A stretch of DNA of 64,000 nt from Camelus bactrianus (lineage: Eukaryota > Chordata > Mammalia > Artiodactyla > Camelidae): positions 33,490,645 through 33,554,644 of the forward strand of contig NC_133564.1 in assembly GCF_048773025.1 (NCBI RefSeq), written 5' to 3'. A model generated the notes under the pieces. It was not told the DNA's origin and ran no database searches. It worked only from the letters and a program-made list of their open reading frames with translations. The translations under genes were made by a program, and so were the position numbers. Shown piece by piece: positions 22,746 through 35,565 of this stretch (position 1 is its first letter; the number at the start of each line of letters is the position of its first letter).

Positions 22746-25350
22746 CAGAGCTCCTGATAACTCTGAAAGAAGAAAACCCTTATTTTTTTACTACGTTAGA
22801 AATACATAGAACTAAACCAAAACTGACCCCAAACAGACATGTGTCTGCTTGAATGACCTTCTTTTTTAACCACCATGATGTTACAAATTCTAGAGAGGAA
22901 GTGAAACAGGTATGTCATGGTATCTCTAGAGAAACGTGGATGGAACGTGGCCTCACAGCTGTGCTGGGAGATCACACAGAGTCTGGGCTGGAGCAGGTCT
23001 GCCCTTCAGCCATCACACTGGGTAACTATGGGCCCTGCCCCACCTTCCAAATGGAGGCTGTGTATCTCAGAAACAAGCAGACCCCCTGAGAAGACAGAGA
23101 AACAGACTGGAGTTGATAGGAGGGGCTTCAGGCCTCTTTTCTTTCAAAAAGAGAAGTTTCCAAAGACAAAGAGCGGGAACCACGGGAGAAAGCAGCCCAG
23201 TCCTCAGGCGCTTTCTACTTTCAACAGCTTGGCTCCGAGGGGCAGGGTGACTCCACGCCTGCCCTGGGATTCCTGGGGGTGGGACTGCAGCACAGCAAGG
23301 CCACTCCCTGATCACCCCTGGGGCAAGACATGCATTTTTCTCCGATGAAACTGTCAAGTCCTATTTCTGGACTTGACTGACCAAGGCCGAGTCAGCCTGT
23401 CAGGGAGGCCGGTTCCCAGCGGGTAGGTGGCTGCCGTGTTTGATATCTCCTCTGTGGGAGGAAGATGCAGGGCGTCGTCCTGGTTGAGCAGAGGAGGAAC
23501 GAATGAAATCTCAGGAAAAGATTTTTCTGTGGAACAATTAACGTTAAACTGAAGACTGAAATTCACCGGTAACCTACCTCTCGTGGACAATGAGGTGTGA
23601 GAGCTTCCACACAGGCGGGGGCCCTGGAAAGGTGGCCCTCTGCCTGGAGCTCTTTGTCTCTGATAGTAGCTGATGCTGAGAAAGTATAAAACGCCGTGGG
23701 TGATTCTGCCAGGTGAACTATGGGATGGCAAGTTGCTGACAGCAAGGACTCTGCCCTGTGTCATTCCTTCCTTCCCAGTGCCTAGCAAGGCCTTCGAACA
23801 TAACAGGCGCTCAACAGATGTTTCTTGGTGAAAGAAATGAGTATGTTAAAGAAATAAGGTCGCAAAACAACAGAGAAGGAAAAACTCGGAAAAGTAAATG
23901 AGTCAAGTATCAGATGAAACCACAAGACAGCTTTCCTCCCAAAGTCTGCAGACAGCCCAGGATGGAAGATTCTGGGAGGAGCTGGTGAGGAACCACCAAT
24001 GACAGGCCTGTTTTTTAGAAACAACAAAAGGAAACACAAACAAGCAAACAAGCAAGGTATGTAAATTGAAAGTATAGATGTGGAGTGTGGCGGAGTTTGA
24101 AATTCAGGACATGCAGTTGCCGTACGACTGGATAACATCACTAGAGTCCTTTTCTGTTCATTTAACACAAGGAAAAAAAGTTTTACAAGGAAACAAGAAA
24201 AGGCTCAATACATTTTAAATATTTAATTCAACTGTACAATGTATGTAGAATCGAATATTTACTTTTCAGTTTTTACCCAATTACTATATTCACTGCTATT
24301 CATATATCAATACATTAAAATATTTTAAGTATATTTTGATAAATGAGTTAAATACGGCTTTAACATATGCCTAAGGGGTTCTGTTTTAATGTTAAGAGTT
24401 TTCATTTTTCCCTTCCCCAAAAGGGCAGCAAAATGCCCACGTGTTCATCTAATCCCTGCTACAAGAATCAATCACAGTCCAAGTGACTGACCACACAGTA
24501 ATTAGCAGACACTATCCTTTCTAACAAGAGCGCTGCCTTTACCTCTGTTGACTGTTAAGAAATTTGTGGACCTGAACAGAATCGTCAGAACAACTCCGCC
24601 TCATCACTCTACCGAAACAGGAACGTGCTGCTAAGGATTAAGAGGAGGTCGTAAAGCCAAACAGACCTTTCTCAACCGGATGTGCCATCAAGTCATTTAG
24701 AAAATAAATACTTGGGATATCTTCTGACAACACACAGCAACATAAATTCTTCCAGGTCAGCCGTTTCATAAATGTCGCTCCTCCCCTTCCCAGCCATTCT
24801 GGGAGTATCTAGAATGTAGGCCAGGCACCCCTGTTGCAGAGTTACTGGAACAGCAATGTCGTGAACAAAGACTAGGCTACGGTAAACCCCTAGCCCCATC
24901 TTCCAAACCTAGCCTGCTCAAGTCCATGGCCCTAAGTCAGCTGGACTGGGGCCATCTTCACGGGGTACGGTAGTGGGCATTGATCATGGACCACCCAGAA
25001 ACTAGGATCAGGGTGACCACTGTCTGAGCTTGGCTTTCTGCTCAAACTTCATCTTTTAACAAAGAGGAAAAAGAAGAAATAGTGGCTCCATTTCCCTATG
25101 TGATGATCCCTTTTCTCTGCCTCTGTCTTCTTCCTATTGCCTGAAACGACTTTGTCCTTCAAGACAGACACTCCCTCCCTCACGCTCTCTTCTAAGTTCT
25201 CTTACCATGGCGTCCTCACAACCCATGCACACACCTGGATAATCCCCCGACAGCGCACAGCAACGTAAATCCTTCCAGAATAGAAGTGAAATTCTTTTTA
25301 GTCTACTGAGGTGGAAGGCCCTACAGATCAGAAGTTGGCCCTTCAGCACA
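22746..25350. other. Mostly unique non-coding DNA with one L2 tail
   Basis: No gene recognised. A plus-strand L2 tail lies at about 23735-23825. The stretch from 24170 to 24420 is strongly AT-rich. The segments 24712-24755 and 25234-25278 resemble each other (both contain CACAGCAAC[AG]TAAAT[TC]CTTCCAG), so they may be parts of one unrecognised repeat family. Confidence 0.4.
23735..23825 (+). repeat. LINE-2 3' tail
   Basis: The sequence CCCAGTGCCTAGCAAGGCCT followed by TAACAGGCGCTCAACAGATG matches the L2 3' end pattern 'cagtgcctggcacatagtaggcgctcaataaatg'. Confidence 0.65.
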
Positions 25351-25351
25351 C

Positions 25352-25850
25352 GAACAGATATTTGGACACCCATGTTAATAGCAAGATTATTCTCATTTGC
25401 CAAAACCGGGAACTCAAATGTCCTTGAGAGATGTATAGGTAAACAAAATGTGGTTTATGTATGCAATGGAATAATACTCAGCCTTATAAAGGCAGGAAAT
25501 TCTGACACATGCTACTCTGTGGATGAACCTTGAGGATATGATGCCAAGTGAAGTAAGTCAAACACAAAAAGACAAGTACTGTGTGATTCCATTTGCACAA
25601 GATACTAAGAATATTCAAATGCAAGGAGACAGAAGGCAAAATGGTGGGTTTCAGGGATGGGGGGTAGGCAGGAATGGGAGTTACTGTTAAATGGGCAGAG
25701 GGTTTCAGTTCTGCAAGATGAAAAGAGGTCTGCAGATGGATGGTTCCACAGCAACGTGAATGTACTTAGTGACCCGGAACTTAAGTGAAAAACTGTACAC
25801 TTAAAAATGGTTAAGATGGTAAATTTTTGTTACGCAGTTTAAAATTTTTA
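25352..25850 (+). mobile_element. Ancient LINE-1 (L1M-type) 3' region
   Basis: Plus-strand L1 ORF2-end and 3' UTR phrases occur in order: AACTCAAATGTCCTTGAGAG, ATGCAATGGAATAATACTCA, TGATGCCAAGTGAAGTAAGT, CAGGGATGGGGGGTAGGCAG and AAACTGTACACTTAAAAATG. The divergence and the 'acacttaaaaatggttaagatggt' ending suggest an L1M-type family rather than the young artiodactyl one. Confidence 0.85.
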
Positions 25851-27400
25851 ATTTTACTTTTTAAAAAACTTTAGTTTAAATGACACTGTGTTATATACAA
25901 TTACCGTATATTTTCAAAAATTAATACTGTAATATTAATACCAAAGCTATTCAATTGTATATTTTAAATAGTTGCTTTGTATGGTATTAATTTATATCTC
26001 AAGAAAGCTGTTTTTAAAAAAGAAGAAATTGGCCTTTCCAATGTGACAAATTCCCAATTTAATTCAATCAGCCACGACTGAGGGTCCCCTACGGAGAGAC
26101 AATGCTGTGCTTGGACTTGATCCCTGCTGGATGGTATAGATAATTACAGATGACCAGAATCAGGCTGGTGAAAAGGACGGGCCAAAGCTTCCATGTTTCT
26201 CTCTGCTTAATCTGCCATCTACTCCTTGGTCATCATGCAATTATTTATACAGTCCTGCTAAACTGCTAATAAAATAGTATCTTGAAAGCTGTCTTGATCT
26301 TCATCCAAACTCAGATGAAAACTAAAAACAAGCTCAACTGTTCTTTGCAAAGAACATTAAATCAACCAAGCTGAGGTCTTGCCACTATAAGTGAGGTCCC
26401 CGAGTCACTGGCACATTAAGGTCCAGGGTGCAGGGCCCTCCTGTGGCTGCACAAAGTCAATTAACTGCCAAGATGCTCTTCCCCGAGGGAGCTGACAGCA
26501 GCTGAATCATCAGAACCATCTTCCCTAGACACATCTGACAGTGATTTTCCAAAAACATCTTCTGAGGACCTCAAAGTATATTCTCCTGGTATTTTGATAG
26601 CCAAGAATATAACAGATACAGAAAGTCACCTGGAGTCTTACTGGTTAAAAAAATATGTATGTTAGCCAAGAAATGTAGGTTCCATGATGTAACCCTAAAA
26701 GCACTGTTTGCCTAAAGTCTGCCTGTCACTTGCTGGGTTTTTTGAGGCTTTATATAATGTGTACCCAAGTGAAGGAAAGAGGTAAAATCTTTTACTTACC
26801 ATCCAGGCCTGGTCATTAGACACAGAAGACACTTAGGTATTTAGAAGAATAGAGTACAGTATATGCTAGGAACTTACAACTTACATCAAGAGTAGTAATT
26901 TAAAACTCCTTGGGAAAAGAGAGACAGCCCAGACTCTGTGAGGCCGGAAGTCTGGAAGTGTCCAAAGCCGGAAGTAGACCATTACAGGCTTGAGAATTAA
27001 ATGTTTGAAATAAATAGTGCATTTGGGGTCTATTTCAGCCAAACCATAATCAACACTAATCATTAAAATCGGAAGAGGCAACTTTTCCATTTCGTTAAGA
27101 CTGGAATTCTCCTCGAGGAAGGCAAACTTGAACTCCATGAGTCTGGCACCTTTTTCCAATGCTTAATAAACATTAAAGAATAAATTGGACACCCCATGTG
27201 TGAATCATACAGCTATATCCTCACAAATTCCAATGTCAAACATCAAACCAACCAAGACTCTGAACCCAGGATTCACATCAAACTAACAAATACTACCTTC
27301 TCAATATATTCCAAAAACTCATTGCTGTTAATTGTTCTGAACTATTAACTGATTCAGTACTTCGTGAAATACACTTAAAAATGCACACATGCCAATATAC
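25851..27400. other. AT-rich unique non-coding DNA
   Basis: No gene recognised. A faint L2-like phrase may lie at 26080-26160. The remainder appears single-copy. Confidence 0.4.
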
Positions 27401-29580
27401 TTTTAGGTAAATGGTTTATTTGACTTTTATCAGAAAAAGGCATGCAGCGCTAAAGGCTAACAATTGAAGACAGCAGTCTTCTGCCCTCCCTGCACCCCAC
27501 TTTTGAGTCCCACGGACCAAAGGCAATCAGTTTCAACCCTTTTAGCTGTTTTAATATTTACATTCATATTTCAACCAAGAGTCTTCAACTGCTGTTTCTG
27601 ACCCATTTTGACTGTCTATGGGATTCCTCCCACAGAAAAGGAGGATTCAGCTCTCCCACCTTCTGCACGCACTTCCCCCACACTCCCACCAGCCTCTCAA
27701 CTTAACTGCATCACCCTTTCAGTTACAATAATAGTCAGCATCCACATTACGCTATTATGTCTGTTTATATACAGTTCATAACTAAGCTCCACGATATACC
27801 ACATTTCTTAACTGAACAACCTTTGTTTCTCCTGATGTTAATGACTAACTCAACCTTCCATCTGCCTGATTTCTCTTCATGTCTCTTACACGAATTTCCC
27901 CCATACTCTAGTACCAGCTAGAAAACTCATCTCATTCAGGGTGAACACCTGAGGTGAGTGCTCTGATTTGCTGCGGCTCCCTTTTCTCCTGGTCCCTCCA
28001 TCCTCCTATCTGGTCTGGAAAGGCTATTCTCCAGGCCTGACACAAGAGACATCCAGGAGGCCAGGTGTCCCCTGGAACTTCTCTTTACCTCCCACCAAGG
28101 AAGTCCTTCACTTTCCTCTACTTCCTGCATCATTGTTGGCTCATTGCCCCATCCTGGTAGATAGAGAACTTCCACCGGGAGCTGCCCAAGAAAGGGTACC
28201 TGGGAGGCCAACTTTTGAGACTCTTTGCGTCTGTGGGAAAAAAGCCTCATTCCACTCTTGGCTTTGGCTGACGATATGGCCAGGTCCAGGATTCCAGACT
28301 GGAGGCTATTTTCCCTCGGATTTGGAGGGGAAAACTCTCTTCCAGGTTCCACTGCTGCAGTTGAAAATGATCCCAGCCTACTTCCTGAGCCTTTGTATGT
28401 GACCTACGTTTTCTCTGTTAAAACTTTTAGGAAAAATTTCTTTTATGATATGTTTTGGAATTGGTCCTTTTTTAAAAAATTCATTGTGCTAGGCACTTTT
28501 AATGTACACCTTCCATATGGAAATTTATGTCCTTTAATTTTGGAAGAGTATTCTATGTCGTTCTCCTTTAATCTTCTCTCCTACATTTTGTTTTCTTTCT
28601 AAAACTTTTTTTAAATCAGATTTTGGGCTTCTTCTTTGATTCTCTCATGTTTTCTGCCATCAACGTTCCAACTCTTCACCGAATTTTTAATTTCTGCTAT
28701 CCTATTTTTAACTTCCAAACCCTCTTTCATGGATGCAATATCTTTTCCAATCTATCAGAGAATATCAGTTATAACTTGTTCACATTTTTTCCTCCCTGCA
28801 TTTCCCGCTGTTGTCTCTGAGCCTCCTTCCCTGATTGTTTATTTGTTTTGGTCCCATCTATTCATGTTAGAGATGATCTTCAAACATGTGGTCCTTGGCT
28901 GTGCACTGTGGGGCCCAAAAAGGTGAACTTATGAGGTGTGGTTGGGTGGGGACCCAGCCACTCTGTGGGAGACCTCCAAATGTCAAAATGTCTCATCTCC
29001 TCAACAAGTCAGTTTCCCAGAGGAGAGCCTTCTAGACTGCTAATCCAGGGACAGAGGAATACAAGGAAGGTCAGAGCTCTGGGTGCCCAGAAAGAAGATG
29101 GTGCCCTTCCACGTGCAGACTTTCACACAACACTTCTACTTTCTCTAAGGTGTCCCATCTGTACACTCATCTGTATCTGCTGTTTCCAAGTCCAGTGCTT
29201 CCCTGGTCTAATTTCTCTAGAAAATACCCCTCCCAGAGGTATCCGCCCAGCCAGCGTGGGAGGGGTCTGACTACTCCTCATCTGGACTTCCCATCATCAC
29301 CAGTGCTGACCTCTCCCTTCACACCCATCCTCTCATACAGCTTGGGGGTACCAAGTACAGAGCCTCTGGGTGCTGACCACAGTCACTCTTTTCAGGCCGC
29401 TTCCCCCTCTGTGGGCATCTGGCTCTCTGTCTCCTCTCTGCTAATTCAACTCTTATCCATCCACTCACTTTCCATCTTCCAAATATCTGCTGACATCCCT
29501 CATTCACCAAGCCTCATCTCCAACCTCCTTGTCTGTGTGGATTTATGCCTTTTTTATTTGTTGCCTACCACTGGGTAATC
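27400..29580 (-). mobile_element. HAL1-like (half-L1) element, long and ancient, minus strand
   Basis: The plus strand reads the reverse complement of a HAL1-type element, a LINE with an L1 ORF1-like gene but no reverse transcriptase. The minus-strand 3' end lies near 27400-27430. The ORF1-related part is at about 28280-28900, where the reverse complement includes the 'aggctcaggaa...gtgcctagcacaatg' region. The 5' part reaches about 29580. Plus-strand landmarks include TGCTGCGGCTCCCTTTTCTC, GATATGGCCAGGTCCAGGAT, GAGCCTTTGTATGTGACCTA and TAGAAAATACCCCTCCCAGA. At about 2.2 kb it is close to full HAL1 length. The family assignment is from memory; an L1M 5' part is the alternative. Confidence 0.6.
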
Positions 29581-30765
29581 TTAGGAGGCAGAAATAAACA
29601 AGTGTATTCAAACTGCCTAAAGTCCAAAAACCTTTTTATCATGAAAAAAAAAAATTCAGGTTAGAAGTCTTGGTTAGAGAACTCTCTAGATAAAGTAACA
29701 TCCCCACTGGTTAACTAGCATTTGGTCATACATTGGCAACAGTATTAGGTTCAATTTTTGAGTCTATAAATCATCATCTATAGACGATGTGGAGAGAATT
29801 TAGACGGGGGAAAAACAATGATGAGAAAATGTGGAAGCTGTGGCTTAAGAGAAACAGCTAAACCAAAGATGACACCATGAAGAGAAGGCTGGGGTGGGAT
29901 TCAGAGTGGCCGTCGGGCAGATGAAGAATGATTACACAAGATGGTTGGCCCGATTTCTCTGTTTCCATTTTGTAACAGAATGAGAAAACATACTTCAGAC
30001 ATAGCATAAGGAAAATTCACTGACAGTGAAGCGTATTAACTATTACAGGAGAGGGTGTGGAATTTTCTTTTCTGGAATTTTATTAAAAGTGAGAACAGTC
30101 CATTCCTTAGAGGTGACATTCTGCGCAAGCTGACATCTTAAATTTCTTCCAGCTGCCTGTCTCTTTTCTTCCCAATAGATCTGTGTGTAGAAAATAATCA
30201 CCACTATTCCACGCTTCTTTTTCTTCCTAATAGAAACAGTCTTCTGGGAATAAGAAAGATTATCGCTAAAGCCAGATCAGTTCAATTTCACGACTCACAC
30301 TTGCAAATTAAATTGGCAAAATTAAAGACTGACTTTCTATGCATTCAAAGCATGACTGCATTCAACATGTGGGTAGCACTTCGACATTGAGACAAAAGTA
30401 AGCATAGCTAAAGTTTTAGATTTTGCTTTGCAATAAGATGCATGTTAAAAATGTATTTGTTTCCATATGTAAAAAGACTCACAAAAACAGAGTCAAACCA
30501 CATCTAAACAGAATGCTCATAAGATCAAAGGGCAAGGCACTTTTCCTCTCCCACTCACCTTTGAGAACGCACTCACCAAGGGCAGGACGGTGGCTGAAAA
30601 GGGGCCACCAGGAGGAACAGAGGCCAGGGAGGATGTGTGTAGGATGGATGAAAACCACACTGTGAGGACAGGCGAAGGCTCAACCACACAGCCCTGCCTC
30701 TATCACGTGATTTATTTCCATGTTGTTAAAGAAACAGAGGTTTGTGTCTGTTTTTAGTACAAAAG
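29581..30765. other. Unclassified non-coding DNA
   Basis: No gene or nameable repeat seen. Composition is moderately AT-rich, with an A10 run at about 29645-29654. Confidence 0.4.
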
Positions 30766-30769
30766 TCTG

Positions 30770-31985
30770 AGCCTGAACTCATACCACACACAGAACCCAT
30801 TCCAGGCAGAAGACCTCAATGTCAGAAACAAACTAAGGTTTTAGAAAAAAAAAAGTATAAGAGAATACCTTTTCAACCTCCAATTAGGAAAAGATAAGGC
30901 AGAAAAAGCACTAACAGCAAATACTGATTAGACCACAATAAAATACAAAATCTGTTTACTAAAAGATACCCCAAAGGAAGCAAAGACAAGTCACAGAGTG
31001 GCAAAAGATGTCTGAAACACATATAACTAACCGGTAGATAATCTGAATCAAAAACACACTTTTAAAAACTCCTACAAATCAAAAAAAAGAAAAAAAGACA
31101 ATCCAACAGCGAGGAAGAAATCCAAATGGCCACATGACATGTAAAAATGAAAAATAATATATATACCTGTAACTGAATCACTATGCTGTACACTAGAAAC
31201 TAACACAACCTTGTAAGTCAACTACACTTCAATAAAAAATTTTTTTTAATTAAAATGAGTGCAACTTCATCAGCCATCAGCAGAATATAAAGAAAAACCA
31301 GAGTAAGATGCCACTCTATCCCCACTAGAAAAACAATTTTTTTTAACCTGACAATATGCTGCATAAATTGGTGTAACCCCTTTAGAGGACTGTTGGCGGA
31401 ATCTAGCAAGGCTGAAGGTACACGTGCTCTGTGACCAGCAATTCCGCTCCCCGATATATACTCGGCAGACCCCGAGTACATGTTTATCAGGACCCCTGTA
31501 CGAGAATGCTCCTAGCAGCATTACTTATGATAGTGTGAAACTGGAAACAACTCAAACGTCCACAATTAAATAAATCACTGTACACTGAAGTAGTGGAATA
31601 TTTTGCAGCAAAGAAAATGAATGAACTACAGCTGCACATACCCTGGGAATGGATCCCACAAAAATGAAGGTAAGCAAAGAAATGACTCACTGAAATGTGA
31701 TTCTAAATCATGATTCGTCTCAAATTAATTTCCAAAAAGTCACTAGGAATCCATATTTAGGAGGTAAAACCATACAGAAATGCAAGGAAGTAAGAACCCC
31801 AGACAGTGGTTACTCTGGGGTGACAGCGGCACCGTGATCGGGGGGGGGGGGGGACACGGCAGACCTTCTCCACGGCCCGTGGGGCCTGTTTCTTGATCTG
31901 GACGGTGGCTACACGGGTGCCCACTTTAACTCTTTCAGCTGTACATTTATGATTTTATGACCTTCTCTTTACTAATTTCTATTTA
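30770..31985 (+). mobile_element. Ancient LINE-1 3' region interrupted by a younger L1 tail
   Basis: L1 ORF2-end order is clear on the plus strand: CTAACAGCAAATACTGATTA, AAGTCACAGAGTGGCAAAAG, AACAGCGAGGAAGAAATCCA, ACATGTAAAAATGA (interruption 31151-31249) GTGCAACTTCATCAGCCATC, TTAGAGGACTGTTGGCGGAA, CATTACTTATGATAGTGTGA and finally CTTGATCTGGACGGTGGCTA with a 3' UTR. A run of 14 G lies inside at 31840-31853. Confidence 0.85.
31151..31249 (+). mobile_element. Short young L1 3' tail nested in an older L1
   Basis: The insert is TATATACCTGTAACTGAATC, ACTATGCTGTACACTAGAAA, CTAACACAACCTTGTAAGTC and ACACTTCAATAAAAAATTTT. It is flanked by near-identical TAAAAATGA (31142-31150) and TTAAAATGA (31250-31258). 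Removing it restores the continuous order ...ACATGTAAAAATGA|GTGCAACTTCATC... expected of the host L1. It is only about 100 bp. Confidence 0.85.
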
Positions 31986-32279
31986 AAAATTTAAATAGAT
32001 AAGGAAAACAAACACAGCATTACAAAAAGTAGACAATCTGGGTCCTTACTCCACACTGACAAAATAACTACTGTTGACAATTTGGTATGGATCCCTCCAG
32101 ATGTGCCTGCATGTTTGTTTATAACTTAAAAAAAAAAAAACACTACTGAGAAGGGATCCAAAATGCAATCATGCAATTCCAAATGCTCCACAGAAGTGTT
32201 ACTGTGAGATGTCAGGGTGCCTCCTTCTCATCTGAGCCATTTGAAATCCAAAGTCTCAGTGAGACTCTTGAGACTTGTA

Positions 32280-34180
32280 AGCAATTAAGAGGGAGGCCCC
32301 AGGGTACAAGGTTAACATACAAAAGTCGTCATTTTTCTACATGCAAGCAATGCACAAATGGCAATTGAAAACACAGTAGCATTCACATTGGTTCCCTTAA
32401 AAGTGAAATACTTGGGTACAAATGCAACTAAACTGTAAAAGACCTATGTGAGGTAACTTACAAAACTCTGATGAAGGAACTCAAAGAAGAACTGAATAGA
32501 TGGAGAGATTTTCCATGTTCAAGGACAGGAAGATTCAATATCGTCAAGATGTCAGTTCTTCCCACCTTGATCTATAGACTCAGTGCAGCACCAGTCAGAA
32601 TCCCGGCAAGTTATTTTATGGATATTGACAAACTGAGTCCAGGGTTTATGTGGAGAGGGAAAGGGCCTGGAATAGGCAATGCAGCATTGAGGGAGAGAAA
32701 CAGGGCAGAACAACTGACACAACCCACCTTCAAGGCTTACTAGAAAGCTGCAGTGATCGAGACAGTGTGGCATTGGTGAAAAAACAGACAAATAAATCAA
32801 TGAAACAGAAGAGAGAGCCCAGAATGACCTCACATAAATATAGTCAACTGATCTCTGACAAGAGAGCGAAGTCAAACAATGAAGCAAAGATACTCTTTCT
32901 GATAAATGATGCTGGGACAACTGGATGTCCATACGCCAAAAAATAAATCTCGACACACCTTTCACAAAAATTAAATCAAAATGGACACAGACATAAATGT
33001 AAAATGCAAAACTATAAAACTCACAGAAGGTGACACAGGAGGAAACACAGATGACCTTGGGTTTAACAATGACTTTTTAGCTACAACGGTAAAGGCATAA
33101 TCCACAAAAGAAATAACTGATGATCTGGACTTAATTAAAATTAAAACTGTCTGCTCTGCTAAAGACAATGTCATGAGAATGAGGAGACAAGCCACAGACT
33201 GGGGAAAAAAATGTGCAAACACGCATCTGATAAAAGACTGTTATCCAAAATACATGAAGAATTCTTAAAACTCAATAAGCAGGAAAAAAAAAACAAAAAA
33301 AATTTAAAAAACAGGCCAAAGATCTTAACAGACACCTCACCAAAGATAACATACAAATGGCAAATAAGCACATAAAAGATGCTCGACATCATTTGTCCTC
33401 AGGGAACTGTAAATTAAAAGAACGCAAATGATACCACTATTAGAATAGCCAAAATCTCACACAAAGAACACCAAATGCTGGCAAGGAAGTGGACCAACAG
33501 GAACTCTCATTCACTGCTGCTGGGAATGTAAAATGTTGCAACCACTTTGGAAGACAGTCTGGCTGTTTCTTACCAAACTAAACATACTCTTAGCATAGAA
33601 TCCAGCAGTCAGGCTCCTGGGTATTTATCCAAAGGAGCTGAAAACATATGTCTGTGCAAAAACCTGCACATAGATGTTTACAGATGCTTTATTCATAACT
33701 GTCAAAACTTGGAAGCAGGCAAAATGTCCTTCATTGGTGAATAAATAAACTGTGGTACACCTAGACAATGGAATATTATTCACTACTGAAAATAAATGAG
33801 CCATGAAGCCATGAAAGACATGCAGAAACTTGAAAGCATATTACTAAGTGAAAGAAGCCAACCTGAAATGGCTACATCCTGTAATATGATCCAACTATAT
33901 GACATTCTGCAAAAAACAAACAAAAAACATACAAAAAAAACCTATGGAGACAGTTAAAATATCAAGGGTTGCAAACAGTGGGGAGGAAACATGCTGAGGT
34001 GGGGCACAGATGATTTTTTAGGGTAGTGAAAATATTATGTGTGACAATATAAAGATGGAAATTTGTCATTATACATTTGTCCAAACCCACAAACTATACA
34101 ACACCAAAAATGAATCCTGATATAAACTACAGACTTTGTATGTGAGAAATCTCTGTACCTTTAAAAAACATTTTTAAAAT
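32280..34180 (+). mobile_element. Ancient LINE-1: ORF2 C-terminal part and 3' UTR
   Basis: The plus strand encodes recognisable ORF2 C-terminal protein: MKELKEELNRWRDFPCSRTG, then FNIVKMSVLPTLIYRLSAAP, at about 32471-32743. It continues with the usual L1 order at DNA level: GATAAATGATGCTGGGACAA, AATGCTGGCAAGGAAGTGGA, TTTATCCAAAGGAGCTGAAA and CAATGGAATATTATTCACTA. It is 5'-truncated, with no ORF1 or RT core. Stops and frame changes are many, so it is long dead. It lies head-to-tail with the next element. Confidence 0.93.
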
Positions 34181-34189
34181 GTAATTATT

Positions 34190-35175
34190 CTTCTCAGAGA
34201 GCTGGGAAAATGTTGTGTCCATAAAATAAATACAGGATGTTACGAAAAAAATCAATCACAGAACACGAAGGGAATACACACACACACACACACACACAAA
34301 TTTTTTTTGATCAATAGTAAGTTGGAAGATAAAGCAGAGGAAACTTCCCAGAACACAGGGAAAATAAAATACAGGCATCTAAGAGATAATTTCCAGTTTG
34401 TCCCATTGTCCATCATCTAACAAGTTCTGGGAAAAGGGAACTGAGAAAGTGGGAGAAACTTAGTAAGGGAAATTGCAACACTGATGAAATAAAACACACA
34501 CCCCTGGACACAATATGGAGAAATTTCAGAACCCCAGAGTGAAAGAGAATATTCCAAAGGTCTCCAAACAGAAAGCACAGTTTGCCTGCAAAGGAAAGAT
34601 AATTAGACTGAGATCAGACTTATCAGCAACGCTGGACACTGAAGTGGAGCAACATCTCAAAGCTCTGTGGGAAAATCAGGGTATCAGTTTATCAAATAGC
34701 TGGCATCAATATAGGCAACTGGAACCCCTGTCCACATGACGAAGGGGAAAGAGGTGCCAGGATCTCACCCTCCAAGTCAGGAACCAGGTGATTCCACCCG
34801 GAAGGATGAAGCAAGATCACAATACAACCATGTCACTAAATTACTGAAATAGGGGAAGGAAAAATTGTGATACAGCTATGTTGGGTGAAGCGGGAGGGGC
34901 GACGGAAAGAGTGGCAGGAAACCAGCAGACACTGCAAACTGAGGAATGAGGAGGTAAGAGCCTAACTGCAGAACTCTGACACAGGGCAGTAACCCCCAGC
35001 AGAAGAGTCACAGGAGCTAAAAGGGTTTCCTTTTGGCAAGAGGGAAGCAGGGCGGTGAGGGTGGGGCAAGGAAACCATTGTTCTTTTTATTTAAAGCCAT
35101 TCCGAACTTTTGATGTGTTAACCAAGGGTATGAGTTACTTTGATGAAAAATTTAAAGAAGCTTTATTTTAAAACA
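34190..35175 (+). mobile_element. HAL1/L1M-type element, plus strand
   Basis: Phrases include CAGAACCCCAGAGTGAAAGA, GGTCTCCAAACAGAAAGCAC, ACTTATCAGCAACGCTGGAC and a tail TTTATTTAAAGCCATTCCGA ... GAGTTACTTTGATGAAAAAT. They match, in order, the ORF1-downstream and 3' end of HAL1-type elements, the same family as the long minus-strand copy at 27400-29580. A CA microsatellite (34274-34299) lies near its start. Confidence 0.55.
34274..34299 (+). repeat. (CA)n microsatellite
   Basis: About 13 uninterrupted AC units, followed by A and T runs. Confidence 0.95.
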
Positions 35176-35219
35176 TATTAATAATTAGGTTATTGATCTG
35201 CTGTTGCAGGAGAGGCTGT

Positions 35220-35565
35220 GAGTGCCCAGGGGATGGAGGGCTCCCAGAGAGCAGACCAGACGGAGGGCAGAGTGAAGCTGCCGCGGAGAAGCGGCAGAGG
35301 CCGAGTGCACACCCAGGAGATGACGAACTCGACCTGGAGACGCGGGTCAAAAGCTTAAGGGAGGGGTTGGGCTGGAGATGCTGGTCACAGCCAGGATCCG
35401 GAGGGACACTACCTGGGAAGAATCTGCTATAGGACTGAAGGCGCGGGCCAAGGCTCAACCCTGGAGAACGTCCGTGCCAAGTGGAGAGTGGAATCTGCAG
35501 AAGAGAACCGGGAAGGCTGGTGCCGGAAGCAGGAAGCCGGAAGCGGGAAGCCGGAAGCCGGAGGG
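35220..35565 (-). repeat. Probable LINE-2 remnant within a CpG-rich patch
   Basis: GGGTTGGGCTGGAGATGCTG, CAAGGCTCAACCCTGGAGAA and GTGGAATCTGCAGAAGAGAA follow the order of reverse-complement L2 ('ggctggagata', 'gactgagccctgggg', 'agagaaccagga'). CpG frequency is higher here and down to about 35860 than in the flanks. Confidence 0.4.
35523..35564 (+). repeat. Three tandem 14-bp units with CCGGAAG
   Basis: The units are CCGGAAGCAGGAAG, CCGGAAGCGGGAAG and CCGGAAGCCGGAGG, directly abutting over 42 bp. Each begins with the core recognised by ETS-family factors (CCGGAAG). Whether anything binds is inference; it may simply be a young tandem duplication in a GC-rich patch. Confidence 0.85.

Noticed and set aside
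32471-32743. 90-codon plus-strand frame with good protein character
   Set aside because: It is L1 ORF2 C-terminal sequence inside a dead L1.
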